Below are positions 1-8,021 of a stretch of 64,000 nucleotides of DNA, in pieces; position 1 is the stretch's first letter, and each line of letters starts with the position of its first letter. The translations under genes were made by a program, and so were the position numbers. Under the pieces are notes generated by a model, which had not been told where the DNA came from, did not search any database, and saw only the letters and a program-made list of their open reading frames with translations. The stretch comes from Nonomuraea lactucae (GTDB taxonomy: Bacteria > Actinomycetota > Actinomycetes > Streptosporangiales > Streptosporangiaceae). The DNA is taken from positions 1-64,000 of the forward strand of contig NZ_QNFZ01000294.1 of the NCBI RefSeq assembly GCF_003313395.1. Direction: 5' to 3'.

Positions 1-1
1 A

Positions 2-1198
2 CCAACCAGGCGTAAACCAGCCAAACGCTGCCGTCACTACCCCCGAACGCCTGTAACTCCTACCTTTCAACCTCAGAAGCAGAATTTCGCCCGGTCCAAC
101 CGTCCGGAGGGGTACGCGAGGAATCATTATTCCTGGTGTTCGACCTCGAATCTCAGCCTCGACCACAAGGCGAACCGATCCACCCCGATCATGAAATTCG
201 ACGCAAAGATCATCATCATGGCCTACACCTTCAACGGCAAGGACAGCAACAACGGGGGAACTAGCCGGGACCTGTTCGTCGACATTCATCTCTATGATGT
301 CCACTCCACCGGCGGGGCTGGCGCGAAGAATCTAACGATAGGAGTCGAGCCTGTAGGAAGGGAGTGCGAGCACGTGACCTCGTGGGATGGCAGCCCCACC
401 GTCAACCACCGCACCAAGTCAATCGGCCTCTGGCAGGATTTCGGTTCCGCCAGGTTCAGGCTGAGATGCCCAGCGAACAAGGCTCCGACGCTGCGTCACA
501 TCAAATGGAGCCCGCTATTCGACGAAACGGTGAACAACCTTGAGAGCGTGAGTCTCGGCGGCTTCAAGGTGTACGGGCATTCCCCGGACTGGCCGGCCCC
601 TCAGTCGGGATACGGGTACGCCAACTCTCTTGGCGCCAAGGAGGGCGGATCCATCGTGCGATGCGACTCCGCCACCTATATCAAGCCACAGGGCGGTTGC
701 GTCTTCAACTCCGCCACCCCGATGATGATCTGGAAGATGGGCCAAGGATACGACGCGGCCTACCAGCACTACTGGAAGGCGTGCTACCAGGCGCATGACA
801 CATTCCCCAGCCATCCGGCCAAGAAGCTGTTGGGCTGCTACCGGCCTGGCGAGATGAAGGACAATTACCTCCATCGAGAGGATTCCGAGGTAGCGGAGAG
901 CGTCCACAAGAAGACGTGGAAAGCCTGCACTGGCATATGGGGCCCCTATGCAGCAGCTGGAAAGGAATGTGACGAGTACCCATTCGCCGGAAGCTTCGAA
1001 CGGGCCAACGCGGCACCAAACATGTTCTCTCTATGTCCCATTCCGAAGGCTGACAACGGCCTGGCGGGTTCCCTGTTGGAGAACAGGTTCTTCATCAAGG
1101 ACAGGGTCATCGTCGGCGACACCTATTACAACAAGTTCAACACTAAACTCGACAACCCGCCGACCAAGGAAGCTCTCTGCGGGACGCCGGTGCCGTAA
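2..1198 (+). CDS. NucA/NucB-type secreted deoxyribonuclease, 5' end outside window
   Basis: Likely extracellular DNase of the NucA/NucB family. The C-terminal third carries the family signature CDEYPFAGS (codons at about 968-994), with the acidic residues expected at the active site, followed by a conserved DRVIVGDTYYN stretch (about 1102-1134) and several Cys. An internal ATG at 191 gives 335 residues, but the frame stays open with no stop back to base 2. The upstream residues, including NHYSWCSTS, look like part of the same domain, so the true start and any signal peptide lie left of the window. A 13-bp stem terminator follows the stop. The next gene starts 79 bases downstream and could be an immunity partner, though nothing in its sequence proves that. 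The family call rests on the motif only. Confidence 0.75.
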   Translation, partial: PTRRKPAKRCRHYPRTPVTPTFQPQKQNFARSNRPEGYARNHYSWCSTSNLSLDHKANRSTPIMKFDAKIIIMAYTFNGKDSNNGGTSRDLFVDIHLYDVHSTGGAGAKNLTIGVEPVGRECEHVTSWDGSPTVNHRTKSIGLWQDFGSARFRLRCPANKAPTLRHIKWSPLFDETVNNLESVSLGGFKVYGHSPDWPAPQSGYGYANSLGAKEGGSIVRCDSATYIKPQGGCVFNSATPMMIWKMGQGYDAAYQHYWKACYQAHDTFPSHPAKKLLGCYRPGEMKDNYLHREDSEVAESVHKKTWKACTGIWGPYAAAGKECDEYPFAGSFERANAAPNMFSLCPIPKADNGLAGSLLENRFFIKDRVIVGDTYYNKFNTKLDNPPTKEALCGTPVP

Positions 1199-1218
1199 TC
1201 GTCAACGGCCACATTGAC

Positions 1219-1254
1219 AGTAAGGGGCGGCGGGGATGCCTGCCGCCCCTTACT
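1219..1254 (+). terminator. Rho-independent-type hairpin after the nuclease
   Basis: Perfect 13-bp stem AGTAAGGGGCGGC / GCCGCCCCTTACT (1219-1231 with 1242-1254) around a 10-base loop, 20 bases after the nuclease stop codon. There is no clear U-tract, which is common for actinobacterial terminators. It separates the nuclease from the next gene. Confidence 0.7.
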
Positions 1255-1276
1255 ACCGGAACATGAGGAGTCGGAG

Positions 1277-2341
1277 ATGGACGCCGACAGCGTTATCGAG
1301 CACTATATAGACCTTCTGGTCGAGCACGAATGGCTAGCCCGCGGCGGGCTCGGCTGGTCCGTCATCCGCAAAACCGCCGGCACCGGATCGGCCGGGCGCA
1401 TGGTGGCCGAGTCGTTCGGCTCCTTCCCTGAATTCCGTGATGTGGATTTCCGTGAGAGTGACCTTTATCCCACAGTTGAGGTGTTCATCAACGAGAACGA
1501 AAACGGCTTCGGCATATTGGAACGCGACGGGATTCATCAGCGGCGCCATGCGTGGCTACGCTGGCTGAGCAGGGACGCGAGCCTATGGCACGTGTCTTGG
1601 GTGGCGCGTGGGCACGAGAAATTCGTGTACGCCGAGAATGGGCAGCTACTGGTCGACTACCCCGAGTTCTGCATGGATGACGCAGCAATATACGGTGATG
1701 CGCCGGCATCACTGGGTGACCACCTGCGTATCCTCACAGCCGCGCTCAGCAACGAACGCCTGGTCAAGCGTGCTTCCGCCATGGCGATGGTAGATGTGGC
1801 CACCGGCTTCCGGCTACATGGGGATATGCTCCAGGGTCGGCATCGCGCCCTCCTCGCGGATCGACTCATCGAGGGGGATCCCGAGTCGGTCCTCTCGCTG
1901 GGACACGTCGATCACGAGCTGCTGGCTTGTGTGGCCGCGGCAACCCGGCTCCATCGTCGCCAGATCTGCAAGCTCGTCCTGGACCGGCTGGTCCAGCGGT
2001 ACTTCGCCAAGTGGCCGGAGTTGGCCCAGGCGGCGAGCGCTGCATTCGACCGGGATGCTGCGGTCGTGTCCTATCTTATGCCTGAGATCGTCGAGCAGAA
2101 CATCCGTCTAGGAAGGGAGTGGTTCAATGGGCCAGGCGGCACCCCTCGCGAGGAGGACCGCCGCTGGATGCGGTGGCAGGCAGGGATAGCGGTGCGGCTG
2201 GCGATCCGTTCCCTCATCGATGAGGAAGACGACTCCGAGATGCTCATCACGGCGAAGAACGCCCTCGGGAAGGGATGGCCCGAACTGCGCAGGCAGATCC
2301 TGTCGAGGTGCAGCACCGTGTCAACGACGGCCGAATTCTGA
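1277..2341 (+). CDS. Hypothetical cytosolic protein, 3' end supplied by an IS30 element
   Basis: Unrecognised protein of 354 residues from the ATG at 1277, chosen because GAGGAG (1265-1270) lies seven bases upstream. A GTG at 1214 in the same frame has no ribosome site and would run through the terminator hairpin. No signal peptide or membrane segment is visible. The N-terminal half is Trp/Glu-rich and the C-terminal half is mostly helical. The stop codon (2339-2341) lies inside the terminal inverted repeat of the adjacent IS30 element, so the native C-terminus is probably lost. Beyond the element, the frame at 3646-3744 reads as plausible protein (SRVVDRDLLAVARDVLDCLV) and may be the severed tail. 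Its position after a nuclease gene would fit an immunity role, but this is only a suggestion. Confidence 0.6.
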   Translation: MDADSVIEHYIDLLVEHEWLARGGLGWSVIRKTAGTGSAGRMVAESFGSFPEFRDVDFRESDLYPTVEVFINENENGFGILERDGIHQRRHAWLRWLSRDASLWHVSWVARGHEKFVYAENGQLLVDYPEFCMDDAAIYGDAPASLGDHLRILTAALSNERLVKRASAMAMVDVATGFRLHGDMLQGRHRALLADRLIEGDPESVLSLGHVDHELLACVAAATRLHRRQICKLVLDRLVQRYFAKWPELAQAASAAFDRDAAVVSYLMPEIVEQNIRLGREWFNGPGGTPREEDRRWMRWQAGIAVRLAIRSLIDEEDDSEMLITAKNALGKGWPELRRQILSRCSTVSTTAEF

Positions 2342-3642
2342 CCCCCTGACGACGCTTGGGTTCTAGGGTGAATTCGAGCGGTCGTCGCAACGGTGACACC
2401 GATCATGATGGCAGACGGGATGCGAATACCTCTGCCGGAGTGCACCATCCCAGCGACTTCCGCGGCCGGCTGTTGAGCCGTCGCTCCACCGCACGAAGGT
2501 CCTCGGCGCTGTGAAGCGAGAGATTGGTGCCTTTGGGGAAGTACTGACGCAGCAGTCTGTTGGTGTTCTCGTTGGTGCCGCGCTGCCAGGGGCTGGCGGG
2601 TTGGGCGAAGAACACACCCTCGTGGAAGAGCGGCGCCACCTGGTCGTGGAAAGCCATCTCGGAGCCTTGATCCCAGGTCAGCGTCCAGCGGGCAGCCTTC
2701 GGGACGTCGGCGAAGGCGGCGAGCAGACCGTCCCGGACGTGTTCGGCAGCATGGCCATTCGGTAGCGGGATGAGCCGAAGGTATCGGCTGGTGCGGTCGA
2801 CCAGGGTGCCGATCGCGGACTGGTTGAGCCGACCGGTGATCAGGTCGCCTTCCCAATCGCCGACGCGGACACGCTTCTCGACGATCGCAGGGCGGTGTTC
2901 GATGAGGACGGCCGGTGCAACGAAGCGAATGCGGCGCTGGTCGGGGCGACGCCGTCGTCGCCGCAGCGGTCGTCCGGTGCGAAGCTTGGCGGTCAACTGG
3001 CGGCTCAGCCCGCCGCGGCCGCCGTGGTAGATGGCCTGGTAGATCGTCTCGTGGCAGAGGTGCCAGTTCGGCCGGTCGGGGAAGCTGCGACGAAGGTGGG
3101 CGGCGATCTGCTCGGGGCTCCACTCCAGCTCCAGCTTGGCCTGGATCTCGGCGCGCAGCTCGGCGTCTTGGAGGACACGGCCGCGTCGCGGTCGGCGCAT
3201 TCGCTGGCGGGCGCGGGCGTGGGCCAGGTCGCCGTCGTAGCCGCCGCGGTCGTGCTCGCTGGTGTTGCGCCGCAGCTCGCGACTGTTGGTCGAGGGTGAG
3301 CGGCCGAGTCGTCGAGCGATCTCGCGGACGCCTAGGCCTCGCTCGCGTAAGGTCGCGATTCGTTGGCGTTCCAGCAGCGACAGATAGCGATCCGATCGCG
3401 CCGACTCGGCCATGCGGGCGGGTGGGAGTCCACCGTTCTCCGCCCTCCATCGGTATCCGGTCTTGCGGCCGATGCCGACCTGCTTGCACGCCTCCACCGT
3501 GCCTACGCCGGAAAGGATCAACCGCCAGTACTCCGACTCGATCTCGAGCCGCCGCTTGGGCCCACGAATAGCCATCAACACGCCCATCATGATCAGGTGT
3601 GTTGCGACAAACACTAGAACCCAAGCGTCGCCTGGGGGTCAG
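2338..3642 (-). mobile_element. IS30-family insertion sequence (copy A)
   Basis: The element is bounded by imperfect 29-bp inverted repeats at 2338-2366 and 3614-3642. The inner 16 bases (GACGCTTGGGTTCTAG and its complement) are identical, and the outer 13 bases match at 11 positions. It encodes one IS30 transposase on the minus strand. The flanking bases (ATT left, TAT right) do not form a clear target duplication, so the exact ends could shift by a base or two, or a flank has changed. Confidence 0.8.
2403..3572 (-). CDS. IS30-family transposase (intact)
   Basis: DDE transposase that mobilises the surrounding IS30 element. From the ATG at 3572 it has 389 residues; the frame stays open to 3614, but that start would lie inside the inverted repeat. 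An N-terminal helix-turn-helix region (ERGLGVREIARRLGRSPST) is followed by the IS30 catalytic core: GDWEGDLI (Asp 1), TWDQGSEM (Asp 2) and GTNENTNRLLRQYFPKGT (Glu), the family hallmark. No stop or frameshift interrupts it, so it may be active, unlike the other two transposases in the window. Confidence 0.9.
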   Translation of the reverse strand, partial: AIRGPKRRLEIESEYWRLILSGVGTVEACKQVGIGRKTGYRWRAENGGLPPARMAESARSDRYLSLLERQRIATLRERGLGVREIARRLGRSPSTNSRELRRNTSEHDRGGYDGDLAHARARQRMRRPRRGRVLQDAELRAEIQAKLELEWSPEQIAAHLRRSFPDRPNWHLCHETIYQAIYHGGRGGLSRQLTAKLRTGRPLRRRRRRPDQRRIRFVAPAVLIEHRPAIVEKRVRVGDWEGDLITGRLNQSAIGTLVDRTSRYLRLIPLPNGHAAEHVRDGLLAAFADVPKAARWTLTWDQGSEMAFHDQVAPLFHEGVFFAQPASPWQRGTNENTNRLLRQYFPKGTNLSLHSAEDLRAVERRLNSRPRKSLGWCTPAEVFASRLPS

Positions 3643-3956
3643 TATTCACGCGTCGTCGACAGAGACCTCCTTGCGGTTGCCCGGGATGTACTGGATTGCC
3701 TTGTCCGCCACATGGGCCGATGGTTAGTCTCGAGCAACGGATGATCTCTTTGAGGAGCTGAGATGCCCGGCCAACCGAGCACGCGCTGACGTTCTAGGTC
3801 ACTCCCGACCTGTCACCGCGTGCTGCATCGAACTGCGGCACAGCCAACCTTCCTGCCCAGATCCTGTGGGATGGGCACCGTTCTCAGCGACTCAAGGACT
3901 CCTGTGCCGTTCGCTTCTTCTGCCGTGCTCGCCCGCCCGCCAATGCGAAGCCGCCG
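3643..3956. other. Gene-free stretch between IS30 copy A and the MFS gene
   Basis: No complete gene or RNA is seen. The plus-strand frame at 3646-3744 reads as plausible coding sequence of about 32 residues ending in TGA and may be the severed 3' end of the gene interrupted by the IS30 element. The rest presumably contains the promoter of the MFS gene, but no confident -35/-10 pair stands out. Confidence 0.35.
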
Positions 3957-5231
3957 ATGAAGGCATCCGACTCGCCTTCGCCGGGCCTGTGGCGGGATGG
4001 TGATTTCCGCCGGCTCTGGATCGGCCAGGCCGCCTCGCAACTGGGAGCCCAGGCCGGCCAGATCATCCTGCCGCTCATCGCCGTGGTCGCGCTCAGCGCC
4101 GATACTGAGCAGATCGGCGTCCTTCGTGCCGTCCAGCAGGCGCCGATCTTGCTGCTCTCGCTCTTTGTTGGCGCCTGGGTGGACCGCTGGCGCTCTCGCA
4201 ACGTGATGGTGCTGGCCGACTTCGGCCGGACCGTGGCGTTGTCCGTCGTGCCCGTCGTCTACCTCCTCGGCATGCTCAACATTCCGCTACTTGTCCTGGT
4301 GGCCTTACTTGTCGGTGCTCTCACCGTGTACTTCGACGTGGCCTACCAGACCTCGCTCGTACGACTGGTGAAACGCGGCCAGCTCGCCCAGGGCAACAGC
4401 GCGCTCGAAGGCAGCAGGTCCGCCGCACAGATCGTCGGTCCCGCGCTCGGCGGCGCGCTGGTATCGCTCCTGACTGCGCCGATCGCCATCGTGGCCAGCG
4501 TGTTCTTCTTCACCCTGTCCTTCCTGTCGATCCGGCGGATCCGCAGTCCCGAGTCGCTGCCCGCGCCCCGTGCACGACAGGCGCGCGTTTGGCTTCAGAT
4601 CTACGAGGGTCTGCACCTCGTCATCAGCGACACTTCATTGCGGGCTGTGGGGATCTCCTCGGCCCTCTTCCAGTTCTCCTTCGCCGCCCTGATGACGGTC
4701 TATCTGCTCTTCCTGCCGCGTACGCTGCACCTGCCGGGCTTTGCCGTCGGGCTCGTGCTCGCCGCGATGGGCCCGGGCGCGCTGGTGGCTTCCCTGCTGT
4801 CGGCCAGGTTGCCGAGGCGGTACGGCTACGGCGTCGTGCTGGTGTCCGCCGCAGTGCTCGCCGATGGCGTGATGCTGTGCGTCCCCGCGCTGCGCGGCTC
4901 CTCCGCGATCACGATCGCCGCACTCATGGCGGTCAACTTCCTGTTCGGCGCCTTCAGTCAGTTGGTCGACGTCACCGTCGTGACGGTGCGCCAGGCGATC
5001 ACTCCCATCCCGCTCCAGGGCCGGGTCGTCGCGACGATCAACTTCGTCGGCATGGGCCTGACCCCGCTCGGGTCGCTTCTCGGCGGTTATCTGGCTGGCG
5101 CGCTGGGGCCGCGCGCGAGTCTACTGATGACCGCTATCGCTCTGGGGCTGTCCCCGTTGTTCATGGCCCTGTCTCCCCTCGCCCATATGGGGAGAGATCT
5201 TCCTGGTACAGCGGGTGGCCCCGACGGCTGA
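3957..5231 (+). CDS. MFS exporter (MFS_3/EntS-like)
   Basis: Major facilitator superfamily permease of 424 residues with about 12 hydrophobic segments. The N-terminal motif RDGDFRRLWIGQAASQLGAQ and the loop AWVDRWRSRNVMVLAD after helix 2 are typical of the MFS_3 branch, which includes enterobactin and macrolide exporters. The substrate cannot be read from the sequence; proton-driven export of a small molecule or drug across the cytoplasmic membrane is the family role. The ATG at 3957 has only a weak ribosome site. The gene stands alone, 36 bases upstream of an IS3 element, so any partner gene downstream may have been displaced. Confidence 0.85.
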   Translation: MKASDSPSPGLWRDGDFRRLWIGQAASQLGAQAGQIILPLIAVVALSADTEQIGVLRAVQQAPILLLSLFVGAWVDRWRSRNVMVLADFGRTVALSVVPVVYLLGMLNIPLLVLVALLVGALTVYFDVAYQTSLVRLVKRGQLAQGNSALEGSRSAAQIVGPALGGALVSLLTAPIAIVASVFFFTLSFLSIRRIRSPESLPAPRARQARVWLQIYEGLHLVISDTSLRAVGISSALFQFSFAALMTVYLLFLPRTLHLPGFAVGLVLAAMGPGALVASLLSARLPRRYGYGVVLVSAAVLADGVMLCVPALRGSSAITIAALMAVNFLFGAFSQLVDVTVVTVRQAITPIPLQGRVVATINFVGMGLTPLGSLLGGYLAGALGPRASLLMTAIALGLSPLFMALSPLAHMGRDLPGTAGGPDG

Positions 5232-5307
5232 TTCCGGGTCGGCTCAGTGTCTTCCGCTCCGTCGGCTTGAAGTTGCCCCGGTTGCGTGGACAATTCGGGG
5301 CTTGTGG

Positions 5308-6192
5308 CTATGCGGCAGCATAGCCGGGTTGTTGGGTGTGTCTGCGTTCGTATTCGGCGGGGCTGAGCATGCCCAGGGTCGAGTGGCGGCGGCGGGGGTT
5401 GTAGAACCCTTCGATGAAGTCGAAGCACGCAGCCTTGGCCTGGGCGCGGGTGGCGAAGTGGTGCCGGTCGAGCAGTTCGGTCTCCAACGTTGCGAAGAAG
5501 CTCTCGGTGACCGCATTGTCGAAGCAGTCCGCGACGCTGCCCGTTGAGGTGCGAATACCCGCTGACCTGCATCTCCGGCTGAACGACAGGGATGTGTACT
5601 GCACTCCTTGATCACTGTGATGGACCAGGCGGGGGGCGGGACGGCGGTTTCAGATGGCCATCTCCAGGGCATCCAGAACAAGCTCGGTCCGCATGTGGCC
5701 GGCCATCGCCCAGCCCACGATCCTCCGGGAGAACACATCCAGCACGAGCGCCAGGTACAGCCACCCCTCGCCCGTCGGTACGTAGGTGATGTCGGCAGTC
5801 CAGATCCGGTTCGGCGCAGGAGCGGTGAAGTCCCGGTTGACCAGATCCTCCGGCGGCACCACGGCCGGATCCCTTCGGGTCAGCCCGCGCCGGCGGCGCC
5901 GGTGCACGCCCTCAAGCCGGGCCGTGCGCATCAGGCGGGCGACCCGCTTGCGCCCGACACCCACCCCGAACTCCTCACGCAGCTCGGCGTGGATGCGCGG
6001 GGCACCATACGTCTGCCGCGACCGAGTGTGGATCTTGACAATGGTTTCCGTCAACGCCCGGTCCTCACGCGCCCGCCGTGACGGGCCACGCCCCTTCCAG
6101 GCGTAATAGCCCTGGCGCGACACACCCAGCACCCGGGCAAGCAGGGAGACACCATGGTGTGTCCTCTCCGCATCGATCAGCCGGTACCTCAT
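5308..6192 (-). pseudogene. IS3 transposase OrfB with an in-frame stop codon
   Basis: The rve-type integrase core of the IS3 transposase, reading MRYRLIDAERTHHGVSLLAR at the start and RIWTADITYV (Asp 1) in the core. After LEMAI the frame hits TGA at 5650-5652, then continues uninterrupted in the same frame with NRRPAPRLVHHSDQG (Asp 2) and SVADCFDNAVTESFFATLET (Glu). The residue at this place in relatives is, from memory, Trp, so a TGG to TGA change is the simplest explanation. The gene is also cut off from its OrfA by the IS30 insertion, so it is non-functional twice over. Confidence 0.85.
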
Positions 6193-6227
6193 CTCGGCCG
6201 ATCCGTCTCCCTCGCGAAGAAAACCGC

Positions 6228-7431
6228 CTTAGATTCAAAGAGTCAAGGCAACACATTGGGCCGGGGTTCGGTGGCCGAGGCTCTTGCGGGGGCGGTTGTT
6301 CACTCGGGCGGCCAGGGCATCGAGGTCGGCTTGGCTGTACAGGCTCAGATCGATGCCTTTCGGTAAGTATTGCCGGATCAGTTTGTTCGTGTTCTCGTTC
6401 GTGCCCCGCTGCCATGGGCTGCGCGGTGCCGCGAAGAAGACGTCGATGCCGGTCGCTTCGGTCAGCAGCCGGTGGCCGGCGAGTTCCATGCCGCGGTCCC
6501 AGGTCAGAGTGCTGCGTAGGCGAGCGTCCATCCGTGAGAACGCCTGCTGCAGGGCGGGGATGACCGTCGTGGTGTGACGGCTGGGTAGCGCGACCATGGT
6601 CAGGTAGCGGGACTTGCGGTCGACCAGCGTCGCGATCTGGCTGTTCTTGGCTCCGACGATGAGATCGCCTTCGAGGTGGCCGAGCTCGGTCCGGGCGTTG
6701 GCTGCGTGAGGCCGTTCCTCGATCGGCCGTGCCCCGGTGATCTGGGAACGCCACTGGCCCTTGACCGTGTTCTTCTTGTTTTTGCGGATGGGACGGCGCG
6801 TGCGCAGCTTGGTGCACAGCTCACGCGGGATCACTTTCCACCGGGTCGTGTAGATCGCGCGGTAGATGCTCTCGTGGCTGATCCGCATGAGCGGGTTGCC
6901 GGCGTGCATCAGCCGCAGATGTCCCACGATCTGCTCCGGGGACCACTCGTTGTCGAGCAGTTCGATCACCAGCTGGCGCAGCACCGGGTTGTCCTGCAGG
7001 GCGGACGGTTTTGGGCGACGTGCCTGCTCTTGAGCGCGTTGCTCGGCGGCGACCGCACGGTACTTCACCCGGCCGCCGTTGCGGGCGACCTCCCGGCTCA
7101 CCGTGGGATGCCGGGCGGCCGATCGACACGGCGATCGAACGTAGTGAGGCTCCAGCCTCCAGGCCACGAGAGATCGATTCCCGGTCCTCGGCGCTCAAAC
7201 GGTCGGCCCGGCGCACCCGCTCGGCCGGCGCGATGCCGCCATGGTGCTTCAGCACCGTGAAAACCGATCCCGGGGGCTTGCCCAGTGCCCGGGAGATCAC
7301 ACTGATGGAGTCACCAGCACGCCACCGCCGCCACAAGTCTTCTTTCATCGCGTCCGACATTCCCGGCCGACCCATCCGAGCCACGATCCACCCATCCACT
7401 TGCAGCGTTGCGTTGATCGTCTGAATCTAAG
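6228..7431 (-). mobile_element. IS30-family insertion sequence (copy B) nested in IS3
   Basis: 1204-bp element with ends CTTAGATTCA at 6228 and the complement at 7422-7431. Similarity of the two ends continues inward (AAAGAGTCAAGGCAACAC against GACGATCAACGCAACGC). It is flanked by the dinucleotide GC on both sides (6226-6227 and 7432-7433). Removing the element and one GC restores the expected IS3 junction between orfA (EILKKAA) and the FFARE segment before orfB, which shows the exact insertion point. The 2-bp duplication is typical of IS30. It differs in sequence from copy A. Confidence 0.88.
6235..7399 (-). pseudogene. IS30 transposase with a +1 frameshift
   Basis: Transposase of IS30 copy B. 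The N-terminal part runs from the ATG at 7399 (MDGWIVARMGRPGMSDAMKE) with a helix-turn-helix (AGDSISVISRALGKPPGSV) to SIGRPAS. The remainder (TVSREVARNGGRVKYRAVAA onward, with GHLEGDLIVG, TWDRGMEL and GTNENTNKLIRQYLPKG) lies in the next frame. Reading the junction, one extra C in the run at 7105-7107 (GGG on the plus strand) accounts for the shift. The catalytic residues are all present, so one base separates it from an intact protein; a sequencing error would give the same picture. Confidence 0.8.
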
Positions 7432-7685
7432 GCGGCCTTCTTCAGGATCTCCCGCTCCTCCCGCAGCTGGCGCACTTCGCGCCGCAGTCTGGCCAACTCC
7501 TCCTTCTCGGCGCTGGTAAGACCGTCCTGCCGACGGCCGTCATCGCGGTCGGCCTGGGCCACCCAGGTACGGATCGATTGAGCGGTCGGCTCGAACTCCT
7601 TGGCCAGTTCCTCTGGCGTTCGGCCAGCTCGCACCAACTCCACCATCTGCCGCCGGAACTCTGGCGGATACGGCGGTCGTGACAT
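7432..7685 (-). pseudogene. IS3 OrfA, separated from OrfB by IS30
   Basis: DNA-binding subunit of the IS3 transposase, from the ATG at 7685 (MSRPPYPPEFRRQMVELVRA). It has a helix-turn-helix segment (RTPEELAKEFEPTAQSIRTW) and then the leucine-zipper-like run EKEELARLRREVRQLREERE ending in EILKKAA. It would normally be joined to OrfB by a programmed -1 frameshift. Here the frame runs into the IS30 element and stops at 7311, so no fusion transposase can form. Confidence 0.8.
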
Positions 7686-7757
7686 CGGCACTTGTGAACT
7701 CCTCCCGGGACACATCGTCCCAAGCGATCAGGTGTCCACAAGACCGGGGCAACTCCA

Positions 7758-7918
7758 CGCTGGATGGTGCTCGTGGCCAAAACGCCACCCTGGATGCCGC
7801 GAAACACTCTTCCTCCCGGGCCAGTACCGTGCTCCTTCAGGTGCGTGCGGAGGATAGCCACCAGCTCGGGCACGCGAGGGACAAGGCGACCCTCTCCGAC
7901 GGCCGGTGCTTCAAGCAT
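7758..7918 (-). pseudogene. Tyrosine recombinase (integrase) fragment
   Basis: About 53 residues (RLVPRVPELVAILRTHLKEH, GTGPGGRVFRG) match the stretch just before the catalytic H-x-x-R region in actinobacterial phage and AICE integrases. An in-frame stop precedes it and the IS3 element truncates it at 7757. No catalytic residue remains. It is evidence of a former integrative element. The other integrase fragment (12785-13078) lies on the same strand but in the wrong order to be the other half of this copy. Confidence 0.6.
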
Positions 7919-8021
7919 CGGTCATCGCGTTGGTCGCCAGAGTCGGTCCATTCCCGTCCTGCGTCCGGCGTGGCACCGGCGAGGTAGATTTCTTCCCAGA
8001 CGTTCGAGGGTGTTACATCAT

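Larger units (their letters stand above)
5268..7757 (-). mobile_element. IS3-family element, interrupted and dead
   Basis: Ends begin TG and end CA, as in IS3. The left end TGAAGTTGCCCCGGT at 5268 and the right end (complement TGGAGTTGCCCCGGT, ending at 7757) share 14 of the first 15 bases, then GTGGACA again further in. The element contains an orfA half (7432-7685) and an orfB (5308-6192), both on the minus strand, pushed apart by an IS30 element at 6228-7431. orfB also carries an in-frame stop. The right end cuts into an integrase fragment. No target duplication is evident. Confidence 0.8.

Noticed and set aside
2915..3571. Arg/Gly-rich plus-strand frame inside IS30 copy A
   Set aside because: Antisense shadow of the transposase gene.
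5650..5652. Selenocysteine or programmed readthrough at the TGA in IS3 OrfB
   Set aside because: No SECIS-like structure is evident, the expected residue is Trp, and the element is already split by another insertion; a nonsense mutation is simpler.
7105..7107. Programmed frameshift in the IS30 transposase
   Set aside because: IS30 transposases are normally a single frame and the other IS30 copy in the window is uninterrupted; there is no slippery heptamer or stimulatory hairpin visible.
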